Positions 7,776-16,977 of a stretch of DNA of 64,000 bases are shown in pieces. Under the pieces are notes generated by a model. That model was not told the DNA's origin. It was given only the letters and a program-made list of their open reading frames with translations, and searched no databases. Source of the stretch: an uncultured Bacteroidota bacterium (GTDB lineage Bacteria > Bacteroidota > Bacteroidia > Flavobacteriales > Flavobacteriaceae); the NCBI GenBank assembly GCA_913060705.1, contig CAJXTX010000002.1:55397-119396 (forward strand), written 5' to 3'. Position 1 is the stretch's first letter. The number at the start of each line of letters is the position of its first letter. Both the position numbers and the translations under genes were made by a program.

Positions 7776-10361
7776 TTAGAGTTTTGAAAGTCTGTTTTTG
7801 ATTTCTTGCAGCTTCATAAGTGCCTCAATAGGAGTAAGATGGTCAATATCTAAGTCGGCTAATTCATCTTGTATTTCTAGTAAAACTGGATCTTCGAGTT
7901 GTACAAAACTCAACTGTACATCGGTAGATGGAGCAGCCACACGCTTTGTTTGCTCTTCTCGTGTTTCACTTTGTTCTAATTTACTAAGCATGTTTTCGGC
8001 CTTTTGCACTACGGTTTGGGGCATTCCGGCTAGTTTGGCTACATGAATTCCGAAACTGTGCTCTGATCCGCCCGGGGCTAAGGTTCTTAGAAAAACAATT
8101 TTTCCGGCCTTCTCTTTTACTGAGACGTTAAAGTTCTTGATACGTTCATAGTGGTTGCTCATCCCATTGAGCTCATGGTAATGCGTTGCAAAAAGTGTTT
8201 TTGGGCGCATAGGATGATCGTGCAGGTATGCCGCAATGGCCCAGGCCAACGAGATTCCATCATAGGTACTCGTGCCGCGTCCGATCTCGTCCATGAGCAC
8301 TAGACTTCTTTCGCTTAAGTTATTTAAGATGGCTGCCGTTTCATTCATCTCTACCATAAAGGTCGAGGCCCCAGCACTAATATTATCGCTAGCCCCAACG
8401 CGTGTGAATAGCTTGTCTACGATTCCAATTTGACCTGCCTGAGCAGGAATAAATCCGCCAGCTTGTGCCAATATTACACAGAGGGCCGTTTGTCTTAGTA
8501 GCGCAGACTTTCCGCTCATGTTCGGGCCGGTGATCATCATGAGTTGTTGCTGATGCGTGTCTAATTGAACATCGTTCGGAATGTACGACTGTTGGCTATC
8601 AAGCAAATGTTCAATCACAGGGTGTCTCGATCCTTTTAATACCAACTGTCTACTGTCATCCATGCTGGGGCGACAGTAATTGTATTGATCGGCCAAGTTA
8701 CTGAAGCTTGTAAGGCAATCTAATTGTGCCACCTCTTGAGCCAGTTCTTGAATCGATCCAATGTGAGGCTCAAGTGCATCTAATAAAGAGCTATAGAGTT
8801 CTTGTTCGAGACGGTCGATCTGAAGCTTTGCCTCTTCAATTTTTTGCTCAAACACTTTAAGTTCTTCAGTGACATAGCGCTCAGCATTGACCAAGGTTTG
8901 TTTGCGGATGTAATGTTCAGGAACTTTGTCTTTATGCGTATTTCTAACCTCAAAGTAGTATCCAAAAACCGAGTTTGAATCAATCTTCATAGAGCTAATC
9001 CCTGTTTGTTTGATTTGCTCTTGAAGCATTTCCTCTAAAGCAGACTCGCTCTCATAAGCGAGGGCTCGGTAGGCGTCTAAGCGTTCATTGATTCCTGAGG
9101 CGATCATACCTCCCTTGGCTGCAACTGCTGGCACCTCTTCTTTTAAGTTTGTTTGAATCGTAAGGGCTACTTGCTGAATGGTGTTTTCATTAAAGGACAA
9201 CTCTAGTTCGTGTTCTTTTAGGAGTGCTTGTAGCGCGATGCAATGTTTGATGGTTAACTCAAGCGTTTTAAGCTCCTTAGGGCCAATACGTTTTGTGGCG
9301 ATACGCATGCCGATCCGCTCGAGATCACTGATTTTTTTTAGATGTTCTTGAATTTGCGATCGTACCGATTTATTCGCTTTGAAAAATGCTACGCGCTCAT
9401 GCCTGTGTTGCACCGGCTCAATTCTGGTCAAGGGTCTAGCGATCCACTGCCTTAACAGGCGCGCCCCCATAGGAGTGAGCGTTTGGTCGATGATAGAAAT
9501 CAACGCATGCCCACCAGGGTTGAGAGGGTGAAAGAGCTCTAAGCTTTTAAAGGTAAAGGCGTCCATCCACAAATGATCATCTCGATCGAGTCGAGTGAGC
9601 CTTTGGATATGGGATTTTTGCTGATGTTGTGTTTCGTTGAGGTAATGCAATAGGGCTCCTGCAACCCCAATACTTTGCGATTTTGGGCTTATACCGAAGC
9701 CTTCTAAACTACTCGTCTCAAAGTGGTCGGTAAGCAGCTCGTGTGCAAAATCATGCTCGAAGACCCACGGGTCTAAACTAAAGGGATGGGGGAGGTCAAA
9801 GCGTTCTTGCAAATGTGATCGCTGGTTCTTGGGCAGTAGCACCTCAACCACATCGAAATGGGTGATTAGGCTCTCTATATACTCTGCATGACCTTCTGCG
9901 ACCTGAAAATCTCCGGTAGAAACATCTAACAGTGCTAGAGCATAACGTTCATTCTGAGCGCTTAGTGCTGCTAAAAAGTTATTCCGCTTACCATCGAGTA
10001 ATTCTTCAGTGATGGCTACCCCCGGGGTAATTAGTTCTGCCACTCCTCGTTTTACGATCCCTTTTACCTGCTTGGGATCTTCAAGTTGTTCGCATATGGC
10101 GACCCTTTTTCCGGCCTTTACAAGTTTCGAGAGGTAGGTGTGAAGTGCGTGATGTGGAAATCCGGCTAGTGGGGTTTGATCACCTCCATTATTACGCTGG
10201 GTTAAGACAATGCCTAAAATTCGAGAGGTTTCTTCTGCGTCTGAGCCGAAGGTTTCGTAAAAATCTCCCACTCTAAATAACAAAAGCGCCTCAGGATGCT
10301 TGCCCTTTATCTCGTGATACTGCTGCATCAGCGGAGTCGTCGTTTTGCTATTTTTTGCCAT
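7776..10361 (-). CDS. mutS: DNA mismatch repair ATPase MutS
   Basis: MutS binds base mismatches and signals repair. The 861-residue protein has the N-terminal mismatch-binding motif in GDFYETF (Phe-x-Glu near residue 35), the connector, lever and clamp regions, and a C-terminal ABC ATPase with Walker A TGPNMSGKSALL near 610. Walker B and signature region is LVLMDEIGRGTSTYDG, and THYHEL follows. Length is normal. The ATG at 10361 precedes MAKNSKTTTPLMQQY, the expected start. It is divergent from the TrmH gene (34-bp gap), and downstream on the same strand lie the two tRNAs. Confidence 0.97.
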   Translation of the reverse strand: MAKNSKTTTPLMQQYHEIKGKHPEALLLFRVGDFYETFGSDAEETSRILGIVLTQRNNGGDQTPLAGFPHHALHTYLSKLVKAGKRVAICEQLEDPKQVKGIVKRGVAELITPGVAITEELLDGKRNNFLAALSAQNERYALALLDVSTGDFQVAEGHAEYIESLITHFDVVEVLLPKNQRSHLQERFDLPHPFSLDPWVFEHDFAHELLTDHFETSSLEGFGISPKSQSIGVAGALLHYLNETQHQQKSHIQRLTRLDRDDHLWMDAFTFKSLELFHPLNPGGHALISIIDQTLTPMGARLLRQWIARPLTRIEPVQHRHERVAFFKANKSVRSQIQEHLKKISDLERIGMRIATKRIGPKELKTLELTIKHCIALQALLKEHELELSFNENTIQQVALTIQTNLKEEVPAVAAKGGMIASGINERLDAYRALAYESESALEEMLQEQIKQTGISSMKIDSNSVFGYYFEVRNTHKDKVPEHYIRKQTLVNAERYVTEELKVFEQKIEEAKLQIDRLEQELYSSLLDALEPHIGSIQELAQEVAQLDCLTSFSNLADQYNYCRPSMDDSRQLVLKGSRHPVIEHLLDSQQSYIPNDVQLDTHQQQLMMITGPNMSGKSALLRQTALCVILAQAGGFIPAQAGQIGIVDKLFTRVGASDNISAGASTFMVEMNETAAILNNLSERSLVLMDEIGRGTSTYDGISLAWAIAAYLHDHPMRPKTLFATHYHELNGMSNHYERIKNFNVSVKEKAGKIVFLRTLAPGGSEHSFGIHVAKLAGMPQTVVQKAENMLSKLEQSETREEQTKRVAAPSTDVQLSFVQLEDPVLLEIQDELADLDIDHLTPIEALMKLQEIKNRLSKL

Positions 10362-10395
10362 AATTTTACCGAAAATAGAAATTTGATCCCACCTA

Positions 10396-10938
10396 TTGAA
10401 AACTCATTTTCTCAAAAAGCCAGTTGAATCATTGGGGCGTCTCTCAGTAACAGCCTTTAAGAGCGCGTCAAAAATTCCTGTAGTGGTAGTATTAGACAAC
10501 GTACGCAGTCTTCACAATGTCGGTTCAGTCTTTAGAACATCAGACGCCTTTAGCATTGAACGCATACTATTGTGTGGGATTACTGCTACACCTCCGCATA
10601 AGGAGCTTAGAAAAACGGCACTTGGCGCTACCGAGAGTGTCGCTTGGGAGTATGCTGCTACTACCGCCGAGGCGATTTCAGCTTTAAAGAAAGAGGGGTA
10701 TCAGATTATCGCTATAGAACAGGCTGAAAATTCTGTTGCTTTAGAAGCCTTTTCTCCTAAGAAGGATGAGAAATACGCTCTTATTTTTGGTCATGAGGTG
10801 AACGGTGTCGACCAAGAACTACTAAATCAGTGTGATACCGTCATTGAAATCGCGCAGTCAGGCACCAAACATTCTCTAAACGTTTCGGTGAGCGCCGGTG
10901 TCGTACTATGGCACTTTCATACTGCCTTAGGCGCGTAG
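10396..10938 (+). CDS. TrmH/SpoU-family RNA 2'-O-methyltransferase
   Basis: This is a SAM-dependent RNA ribose methylase of the SPOUT knot fold, 180 residues. The three SpoU motifs are visible: DNVRSLHNVGSVFRTSD (motif 1), LIFGHEVNGVDQELL (motif 2) and SGTKHSLNVSVSAG (motif 3). No N-terminal substrate-binding extension is present, as in small TrmL/TrmH-type enzymes, so the exact tRNA or rRNA target is unclear. The start is a TTG at 10396, the first possible codon after an in-frame stop; no ATG precedes motif 1. The 3' end overlaps the convergent folK fusion by 12 bp. Confidence 0.88.
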   Translation: MKTHFLKKPVESLGRLSVTAFKSASKIPVVVVLDNVRSLHNVGSVFRTSDAFSIERILLCGITATPPHKELRKTALGATESVAWEYAATTAEAISALKKEGYQIIAIEQAENSVALEAFSPKKDEKYALIFGHEVNGVDQELLNQCDTVIEIAQSGTKHSLNVSVSAGVVLWHFHTALGA

Positions 10939-12054
10939 CCGCTTTTCAACTAAGGCCTCAGTAATTTTTTGGCATACAGTATTTAGGGCTTGAGGGTCGG
11001 CAACAAAGTCGATTTCGGTGGTATCTATTACTAAACGTTCGTCCTCTTTTTGATGAAGGCGGTGGTAAGCCTCTCGTATGCGTTCGAGGTAGGTCGCTTC
11101 TATCCCTTTTTCGATCTCACGGGACCTTTTTTTGATGCGTTCTTGAAGGACAGAAGTCGGTGCGTCTAAAAGCACATAAAGTTCTGGGGTTTCTGTCAGT
11201 TGCTCAGACCATTCGAAAAAGCGATTGAAAAGAATAAGATCTTCACCTGATAAATTCAAACTGGCGAAGAGTTTTGACTTACTGATATGGTAATCGGCGA
11301 TTACTCCTTGTTGGCCTTTTAGGTGAAGAAGAGCCTGATGGCGGTCGGCTAAGAAATGCAATTCTGTTGGGAGCGCATAGGCCGATGGGTCTTGATAAAA
11401 TTGATTCAAATAGGGGTTCGACTCGAAGGCTTCTAAGTGCTCTGTAAGCCCGTATCGTTCAGATAGAAGCTTACATAAACTGGTCTTACCCACCCCTATA
11501 CACCCCTCGATTACAATCGTTTTTGCTGTATTCCATAGGGCTTGTTCTGTGCAGACTAATCCATACGCAATAGGGGTTAAGCTAGAATTGTCTGGGCAAT
11601 CAGAAAGCCATTTTGAAACCGTTTCAAGCGGAATAGAGTCGTTGAGTGACCGCATCAATTCTTCTAAGGGCTCAAGGACGAATCTTCTTTGAGACATTCT
11701 AGGGTGTGGCAATGTCAAGGATGCTGTCTGAACGGTTTCAGGACCTAGTAAAAGATCAATGTCAAGCGGGCGGTCTTGATAGCCTTCTTTTCCTTGAATG
11801 CGCTTACGGCCATGTTGCTGTTCTAATTCAAGTGCGAGGCTGAGGAGTTCTGATGAATCACGCGAAGTATCAACAGCTATACAACAATTGTAGAAGGGGG
11901 CACCTTGAAAACCTTGGGCAGCGTTCTCATACACTTTAGAGCACCCTATTACGTGAACATCTTCAGTATTGAGCTGTAAGATAGCGGTTTGGATATGCCA
12001 GAGTCTATGCTCTTGATTACTGCCAAGACCTAGGTAATAGCGTTGTAACTTCAT
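10927..12054 (-). CDS. FolK (HPPK) - deoxynucleoside kinase fusion
   Basis: This is a two-domain enzyme of about 375 residues. The N-terminal half is 6-hydroxymethyl-7,8-dihydropterin pyrophosphokinase of folate synthesis: YYLGLGSN at the start, GR.R then YQDRPLDIDLLL, and TLPHPRMSQRRFVL. The C-terminal half is a deoxynucleoside kinase: P-loop IEGCIGVGKTSL, then EAFESNPYLNQFY, and lid region RSREIEKGIEATYL. ATG 12054 is preferred because it opens at MKLQRYYLGLGSN; an upstream ATG at 12111 would add 19 residues lacking family similarity. The two halves join dihydrofolate synthesis and nucleoside salvage in one polypeptide. A stand-alone kinase homologue lies at 38286-38903. Confidence 0.9.
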   Translation of the reverse strand: MKLQRYYLGLGSNQEHRLWHIQTAILQLNTEDVHVIGCSKVYENAAQGFQGAPFYNCCIAVDTSRDSSELLSLALELEQQHGRKRIQGKEGYQDRPLDIDLLLGPETVQTASLTLPHPRMSQRRFVLEPLEELMRSLNDSIPLETVSKWLSDCPDNSSLTPIAYGLVCTEQALWNTAKTIVIEGCIGVGKTSLCKLLSERYGLTEHLEAFESNPYLNQFYQDPSAYALPTELHFLADRHQALLHLKGQQGVIADYHISKSKLFASLNLSGEDLILFNRFFEWSEQLTETPELYVLLDAPTSVLQERIKKRSREIEKGIEATYLERIREAYHRLHQKEDERLVIDTTEIDFVADPQALNTVCQKITEALVEKRLRA

Positions 12055-12119
12055 CGAGGGTTGAATGTACGAAAAGCCCTGAACTTTAAGTATCTTTAAG
12101 ATTCGTAACACACAGAATT

Positions 12120-13892
12120 ATGATGTTTTTGAAGCGCTTTTTTGCTGCCTTTTTGGGCGCTTTGGCTGCTCTATGGTTTTTCTTTTTAATCGGAATGATC
12201 TTATTGGTGGGATTGAGTCAAATCGATCCGGCAGTAACGGTTTCGAATGATACGGTACTTCAATTAAAGCTGAATCGCCCCTTACTAGATTACCAAGGGT
12301 CTACTAAAGACGATCTTTTCAGTGCCTTCTTTCAAGAGTATATGGCCGTAGACGAGATCGTAGAGGCCATTGATAACGCTGCATCAGATGCACGAATAAA
12401 AGGAGTGAGTATAGAAACCCCTGTGGTCATTGGAGGCTGGTCGCAAACCACCGCCATTAGAGAAGCCTTAGCCCGATTCAAAGAAAGTGGAAAGTTTGTG
12501 TATGCCTATGCAGACACCTACACGCAACGCGCCTATTATTTATCAAGTGTCGCGGATAGTATTTTCATACCGACCGCAGGTGCCATTGATTTACGTGGAT
12601 TGGCTTCGGAATTGACCTATTACAAGTCGTTTCAAGATAAGACGGGTCTCAAAATGGAGGTGATTCGTCACGGTAAATACAAAGCTGCGGTAGAGCCCTA
12701 TTTAGAGGATGAGCCGAGCAAAGAGAATCTCGAGCAAATTAAACGAGTGTTAGCCTCTCTTTGGGATGAAGTTTCTTCTGAAATACGCAACGATAGAGGA
12801 CTTGATTCAGCTGATTTTGAGGCCATTGTGCATTCCGCTGAGGCTAGAGATCCAGAACGTGCATTGGCGTTAGGGATTGTAGATCAAATTGCCTACAAAG
12901 ACACCTACGAAGAAGCTTTAAAGCGTGCAGTGAATGCCGATAGCAATCCGGTAAGTGCAGCTTCTACATTAAATACCATGAGCGTTAGTAGCTACAGCAG
13001 GGTGCAAACGGTTACATCACCCACCACATCTGATCGCATTGCGCTGATTTACGCACAGGGAACTATTCTTTACGGAGAGGGCTCACCTACACTAATGGGA
13101 CAGACCACCATGAACAAGGCTTTGATCTCTGCACGTGAAGACAACACGGTAAAAGCCATTGTTTTACGTATCAATTCGCCAGGAGGGAGTGCGTTAACGT
13201 CAGATCTCATCTGGCGTGAAGTAGAAAAGACCGCAGCAGTAAAGCCTGTGGTGGTATCTATTTCTGATATTGCCGCCTCAGGGGGATATTATATCGCAAC
13301 ACCAGCCACCTATATTGTAGCTGACAAAACGGCGATTACCGGGTCGATAGGAGTTTTTGGAACGCTTCCGAATGCTTCGGCTATAGCGAAAGAGTGGGGT
13401 ATCAACTCTTACAGTGTTGGAACACACGAGCGTTCGTTCACCTATTCTGTTGTTCAACCTTTGAGCGACTCGTTTAGAGCTGAGTTGCAAGATGGGATTG
13501 AACGCACGTATGACTTATTTATAGAGCGAGTAGCTACCGGAAGAGGGATGACCCCTGAAGAAGTTGACGCCATTGCTCAAGGGCGCGTATGGAGCGCCCA
13601 AGACGGTCTCGAAGTGGGGTTGGTTGATGAGATTGGCGGTCTTCAACGTGCCCTTGAAAAGGCAGCGGAGCTCGCAAATCTAGAATTGTATAAGGTGAGA
13701 AAATACCCGCGTTATAAGTCTGATATTGAACGCTTGCTCGGAGATATTCCTGGAGCAATGACCCAGCGTTGGTTTGCAGAATACACCCCATCATGGGCAC
13801 AACGCTATGCTGAATTTTGGAAGGGTATCAAGGGTTCAGATGAGCAGTTTGAGATACAAGCGCGTATGCCATTTGATCTGAATATCGAGTAG
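12120..13892 (+). CDS. sppA: signal peptide peptidase SppA, 67-kDa type
   Basis: This membrane-bound serine protease degrades cleaved signal peptides. The 590-residue length matches the duplicated E. coli-type SppA. One N-terminal membrane segment (about residues 8-33) anchors it. The Ser/Lys dyad is split between the two halves: Lys188 in GKYKAAVEP and Ser387 in DIAASGGYY. ATG at 12120 or the adjacent ATG at 12123 could start it. It is divergent from the folK fusion; a near-consensus TATCTTTA lies about 30 bp upstream. The next gene begins one base after its stop. Confidence 0.94.
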   Translation: MMFLKRFFAAFLGALAALWFFFLIGMILLVGLSQIDPAVTVSNDTVLQLKLNRPLLDYQGSTKDDLFSAFFQEYMAVDEIVEAIDNAASDARIKGVSIETPVVIGGWSQTTAIREALARFKESGKFVYAYADTYTQRAYYLSSVADSIFIPTAGAIDLRGLASELTYYKSFQDKTGLKMEVIRHGKYKAAVEPYLEDEPSKENLEQIKRVLASLWDEVSSEIRNDRGLDSADFEAIVHSAEARDPERALALGIVDQIAYKDTYEEALKRAVNADSNPVSAASTLNTMSVSSYSRVQTVTSPTTSDRIALIYAQGTILYGEGSPTLMGQTTMNKALISAREDNTVKAIVLRINSPGGSALTSDLIWREVEKTAAVKPVVVSISDIAASGGYYIATPATYIVADKTAITGSIGVFGTLPNASAIAKEWGINSYSVGTHERSFTYSVVQPLSDSFRAELQDGIERTYDLFIERVATGRGMTPEEVDAIAQGRVWSAQDGLEVGLVDEIGGLQRALEKAAELANLELYKVRKYPRYKSDIERLLGDIPGAMTQRWFAEYTPSWAQRYAEFWKGIKGSDEQFEIQARMPFDLNIE

Positions 13893-14606
13893 ATGGATAG
13901 CGCCCTCAAAAAACAAGCCTTTACGCTCTATCTTTTTTTAGCTGCCCTCTTCATTACCTCATTAGTAGTCTCAAATCTGATTTTTCAGAAGTTTTTTGTG
14001 TGGCAGCCGTTTGGGGATGTAGAGCTATTGGGAGCTCCAATTTTTGAGGTATCAGTGGGTATTTTACCGTATCCAATTACCTTTTTAATCACCGACTTAA
14101 TTTCTGAGATTTATGGTAAAAAGTTGGCAAACAAAGTAGTGGTTGCAGGTATTTTTGCTTCGGTCTTTTCATTACTGATTGTATATACGGCAGGAGCTTC
14201 AACTGCTACTGCGTGGTCGCCTGTGGACGACGTTCAGTTCAATACCGTTTTCGGAAATACCATTGTGGCTGTCTTTGCCTCTATGATGGCGTATCTCTTA
14301 GCGCAATTTGTAGACATTCAGATTTACCATTTCTGGAAGCGACTAACCAAAGGAAAGCACCTCTGGCTTCGCAATAACTTTTCTACCTTTTCATCTCAAT
14401 TTATCGATACGTTTTCGGTGGTATTCTTGCTTAGCGCTTTTGGAGAACTCTCTTGGGATCTCTTTTGGGGATTGGTAATAGCAGGATTCTTTTTTAAGGT
14501 GCTTATCGCCATCATCGATACTCCCGTTCTTTATGCGCTGGTGTATGTCGTTAGAAAGAAATTCAATCTCGGCATTAATGATGAGATTGAATTATTTGGT
14601 GAGTAA
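13893..14606 (+). CDS. queuosine precursor transporter (YhhQ/QPTR family)
   Basis: This 237-residue inner-membrane protein has about six membrane segments. The family segment PYPITFLITDLISEIYGKKLANKVV (about residues 55-80) is clear, as are the acidic and Asn/Phe-rich helices around FSTFSSQFIDT. YhhQ imports preQ0/preQ1 for queuosine synthesis; queA at 46143 shows that the pathway exists in this organism. The ATG directly follows the sppA stop with no gap, so the two are probably co-transcribed. A functional link with sppA is not implied. Confidence 0.9.
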   Translation: MDSALKKQAFTLYLFLAALFITSLVVSNLIFQKFFVWQPFGDVELLGAPIFEVSVGILPYPITFLITDLISEIYGKKLANKVVVAGIFASVFSLLIVYTAGASTATAWSPVDDVQFNTVFGNTIVAVFASMMAYLLAQFVDIQIYHFWKRLTKGKHLWLRNNFSTFSSQFIDTFSVVFLLSAFGELSWDLFWGLVIAGFFFKVLIAIIDTPVLYALVYVVRKKFNLGINDEIELFGE

Positions 14607-14616
14607 GCGTGTTTGC

Positions 14617-15411
14617 TTAGCGTACATTAAGATCTACTACAAATCCTTCTGATGATCGCACGTTAAAGATGCTGTAGTCGTCAAAGATCAGGTACTGCCC
14701 CTTAATTCCTTTGAGTTTACCTTTTAAAGGTTCTGTTTCATTTAGACTTTGGCGTACTCCTAACTGACCGTCGGGTGTGTACGGAAAGTTCAATTCTTCT
14801 ATACGCAGTTTCTCTAATACGAAGGGCTGTACTTCATCAGGAAGATACCCTCTAAGGGCATTGAATTGCTGTATGAGGTCTCTTGATTGTTCGGGTTGTG
14901 AGAGCATAGCTTTCCATTGCGTTTTATCGCTGATATGCGCTTTAAGCGCCACCTCTGCCACACCTGCTAAATAACGATTAGGCACCTCCAAGAAAGCAAG
15001 CGCCTGATGCGCCCCTTGATCGATCCATCGTGTTGGAACCTGGCTTTTTCGTGTCACACCTACTTTAACACCTCCTGTATTTGAGAGGTAGACGATGTGC
15101 GGTTGCAGTTGCATTTTCTTTTCAAAGGCTAGATCGCGGTCTTCGATATCTAAATGAGCTTTGCTTTCTTCTGGCTTCATAATCCATGATCCGGCTTGAG
15201 GGGACTCAAAAAAACACTTCTTGCACAGTCCTTGTCTGAAAATGGCCGCATTGTCGCCGCAACTTAAACATTGGTATCCAATAAGATTGAATTCAATGAT
15301 CTTTCCGATACAGTCATTGACTTTCACAAACTCATCACCTAAGTGCAGAAAATAGTTGATAGGCGAAGAAGGTTCGGCCTCCATTTTGGTAAGTACTCCT
15401 TGATAAAGCAT
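14617..15411 (-). CDS. DUF2797 family protein with zinc-ribbon cysteines
   Basis: This 264-residue protein is recognised as DUF2797; its biochemical role is not established. Residues about 49-73 contain CLSCG and, about 20 residues later, CKKC, a plausible four-cysteine zinc site. The stretch VYLSNTGGVKVGVTRKSQVPTRWIDQGA resembles the GIY-YIG nuclease core pattern (aromatic-Leu, Gly-Gly-x-Lys-x-Gly, then Arg), but I cannot prove that fold here. It is monocistronic, divergent from the GH3 gene, and ends 10 bp from the convergent transporter gene. Confidence 0.75.
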   Translation of the reverse strand: MLYQGVLTKMEAEPSSPINYFLHLGDEFVKVNDCIGKIIEFNLIGYQCLSCGDNAAIFRQGLCKKCFFESPQAGSWIMKPEESKAHLDIEDRDLAFEKKMQLQPHIVYLSNTGGVKVGVTRKSQVPTRWIDQGAHQALAFLEVPNRYLAGVAEVALKAHISDKTQWKAMLSQPEQSRDLIQQFNALRGYLPDEVQPFVLEKLRIEELNFPYTPDGQLGVRQSLNETEPLKGKLKGIKGQYLIFDDYSIFNVRSSEGFVVDLNVR

Positions 15412-15423
15412 AAGCGCTGTGCG

Positions 15424-15431
15424 TATATTTG
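15424..15431 (+). promoter_or_regulatory. candidate -7 box for the GH3-family gene
   Basis: TATATTTG is an exact TAnnTTTG match, 25 bp before the ATG at 15457 and just upstream of the divergent DUF2797 start at 15411. Confidence 0.5.
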
Positions 15432-15456
15432 AGGGCTAGCCTTAAAGATACAATTT

Positions 15457-16977
15457 ATGACTCTGCCCTTGTTCAATTCGATTGCCTCTTGGTTGCTTAA
15501 AAAGCGATTGCATCAAATCGAATTATTTGTAAAGTATCCGGCAGATGTTCAAAACGAGCTCCTGCTTAAGCTCGTCGATATGGCCGCCTTTACGGAGTTT
15601 GGAACGAAGTATCGATTTGACGAGATGGAGACCTATAGGCAATTTGCAGAGCGGGTTCCGATTAGTTCTTATGAAGATTTAGCTCCCATGATTCAACGCT
15701 GCAGAGAGGGAGAACAAAATGTATTTTGGCCAACACCCATCAAATGGTTTGCAAAAAGTAGTGGAACCACTAACGCCAAGAGTAAGTTTATTCCCGTAAG
15801 TCAAGAAGCTTTAGACGATTGTCATTACAAGTCAGGTAAAGACCTTTTGTCTCTTTATCTCAATAATAATGAAGATTCGAAACTCTTTACCGGAAAGAGC
15901 CTAAGGTTGGGTGGAAGTAAAGAGCTTTACAAAGAAAAGGGGTCCTATTTTGGAGATCTCTCAGCGATTTTAATTGATAATCTGCCAAAGTGGGCCGAAT
16001 ACAGTAGTACTCCAAGTAATCGTGTGTCGCTGATGCCGCATTGGGAGGATAAGCTCAGCGCTATTATCGCCGAAAGCACTCAAGAAAATGTGACCTCGCT
16101 GGCGGGAGTTCCTTCTTGGATGCTGGTACTGTTGACTGAACTCTTAAAAGAAACCAAAGCAGATCACCTTTTTGAGGTGTGGGAAAACCTAGAGGTCTAT
16201 TTTCATGGAGGGGTGAGCTTTACGCCTTACAGAACCCAGTACGAGAAGTTATTACCGCGTACTAATTTTAAGTACTATGAGATCTATAATGCCTCTGAGG
16301 GATTCTTTGCCATTCAAGACCGCAACTACCATAGCGATCTACTGCTCATGTTGGATTACGGAATATTCTACGAATTCATTCCGATGACGGAGTGGGGTAA
16401 AGAACAACCTCAAGCACTTCCGATATGGGAGGTAGAGCTGGGCGTCAATTATGCCATGGTAATTTCAACGAATGCAGGACTTTGGCGCTATACCGTTGGG
16501 GATACGGTACGTTTTACTTCACTCTCTCCATTTCGAATAAAGATTACCGGAAGAACCAAGCACTACATCAATGCCTTTGGTGAAGAATTGATTGTTGAAA
16601 ATGCTGAGCAGGCCTTGCGTACAGCCTGCGAACAAACAGGAGCCTCCCTTATCGACTATACTGCCGCTCCGGTGTATATGAGTGACAAAGAAAAAGGGGC
16701 GCATCAATGGATGATTGAGTTTCGAAAAGCCCCAAAAGATTTGAAACGCTTTACCTTGGTACTTGATGAGGCTTTGAAACACCTCAATTCAGATTATGAG
16801 GCGAAACGTCAATCTGACATTACACTTCGAATGCCTATTGTTGAGGTTGCTCCGAATGGCTTATTCTATCAATGGCTCAAATCAAAGGAGAAAGTAGGGG
16901 GCCAGCACAAAATACCACGCCTTTCGAACTCACGAGACTATATTGAAGAATTGCTACTGCTTACGAAGCAGCTTTAA
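15457..16977 (+). CDS. GH3-family acyl-adenylating enzyme
   Basis: This 506-residue protein belongs to the GH3 group, adenylate-forming acyl-acid amido synthetases best known from plant auxin and jasmonate conjugation. The ATP/AMP signature appears as [19 protein letters not shown] near residues 98-116. Further family segments are [15 protein letters not shown] and [14 protein letters not shown], with the [16 protein letters not shown] hinge before the C-terminal domain. Flavobacterial genomes commonly carry such a gene; its substrate is unknown. The TATATTTG box upstream supports ATG 15457. Its 3' end overlaps clpX by 17 bp, tail to tail. Confidence 0.88.
   Translation: MTLPLFNSIASWLLKKRLHQIELFVKYPADVQNELLLKLVDMAAFTEFGTKYRFDEMETYRQFAERVPISSYEDLAPMIQRCREGEQNVFWPTPIKWFAKSSGTTNAKSKFIPVSQEALDDCHYKSGKDLLSLYLNNNEDSKLFTGKSLRLGGSKELYKEKGSYFGDLSAILIDNLPKWAEYSSTPSNRVSLMPHWEDKLSAIIAESTQENVTSLAGVPSWMLVLLTELLKETKADHLFEVWENLEVYFHGGVSFTPYRTQYEKLLPRTNFKYYEIYNASEGFFAIQDRNYHSDLLLMLDYGIFYEFIPMTEWGKEQPQALPIWEVELGVNYAMVISTNAGLWRYTVGDTVRFTSLSPFRIKITGRTKHYINAFGEELIVENAEQALRTACEQTGASLIDYTAAPVYMSDKEKGAHQWMIEFRKAPKDLKRFTLVLDEALKHLNSDYEAKRQSDITLRMPIVEVAPNGLFYQWLKSKEKVGGQHKIPRLSNSRDYIEELLLLTKQL

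Noticed and set aside
12055..12111. Upstream ATG start for the FolK-dNK gene
   Set aside because: The extra 19 residues do not resemble FolK; the family starts at the Tyr-Leu-Gly-Leu-Gly-Ser-Asn strand right after ATG 12054.
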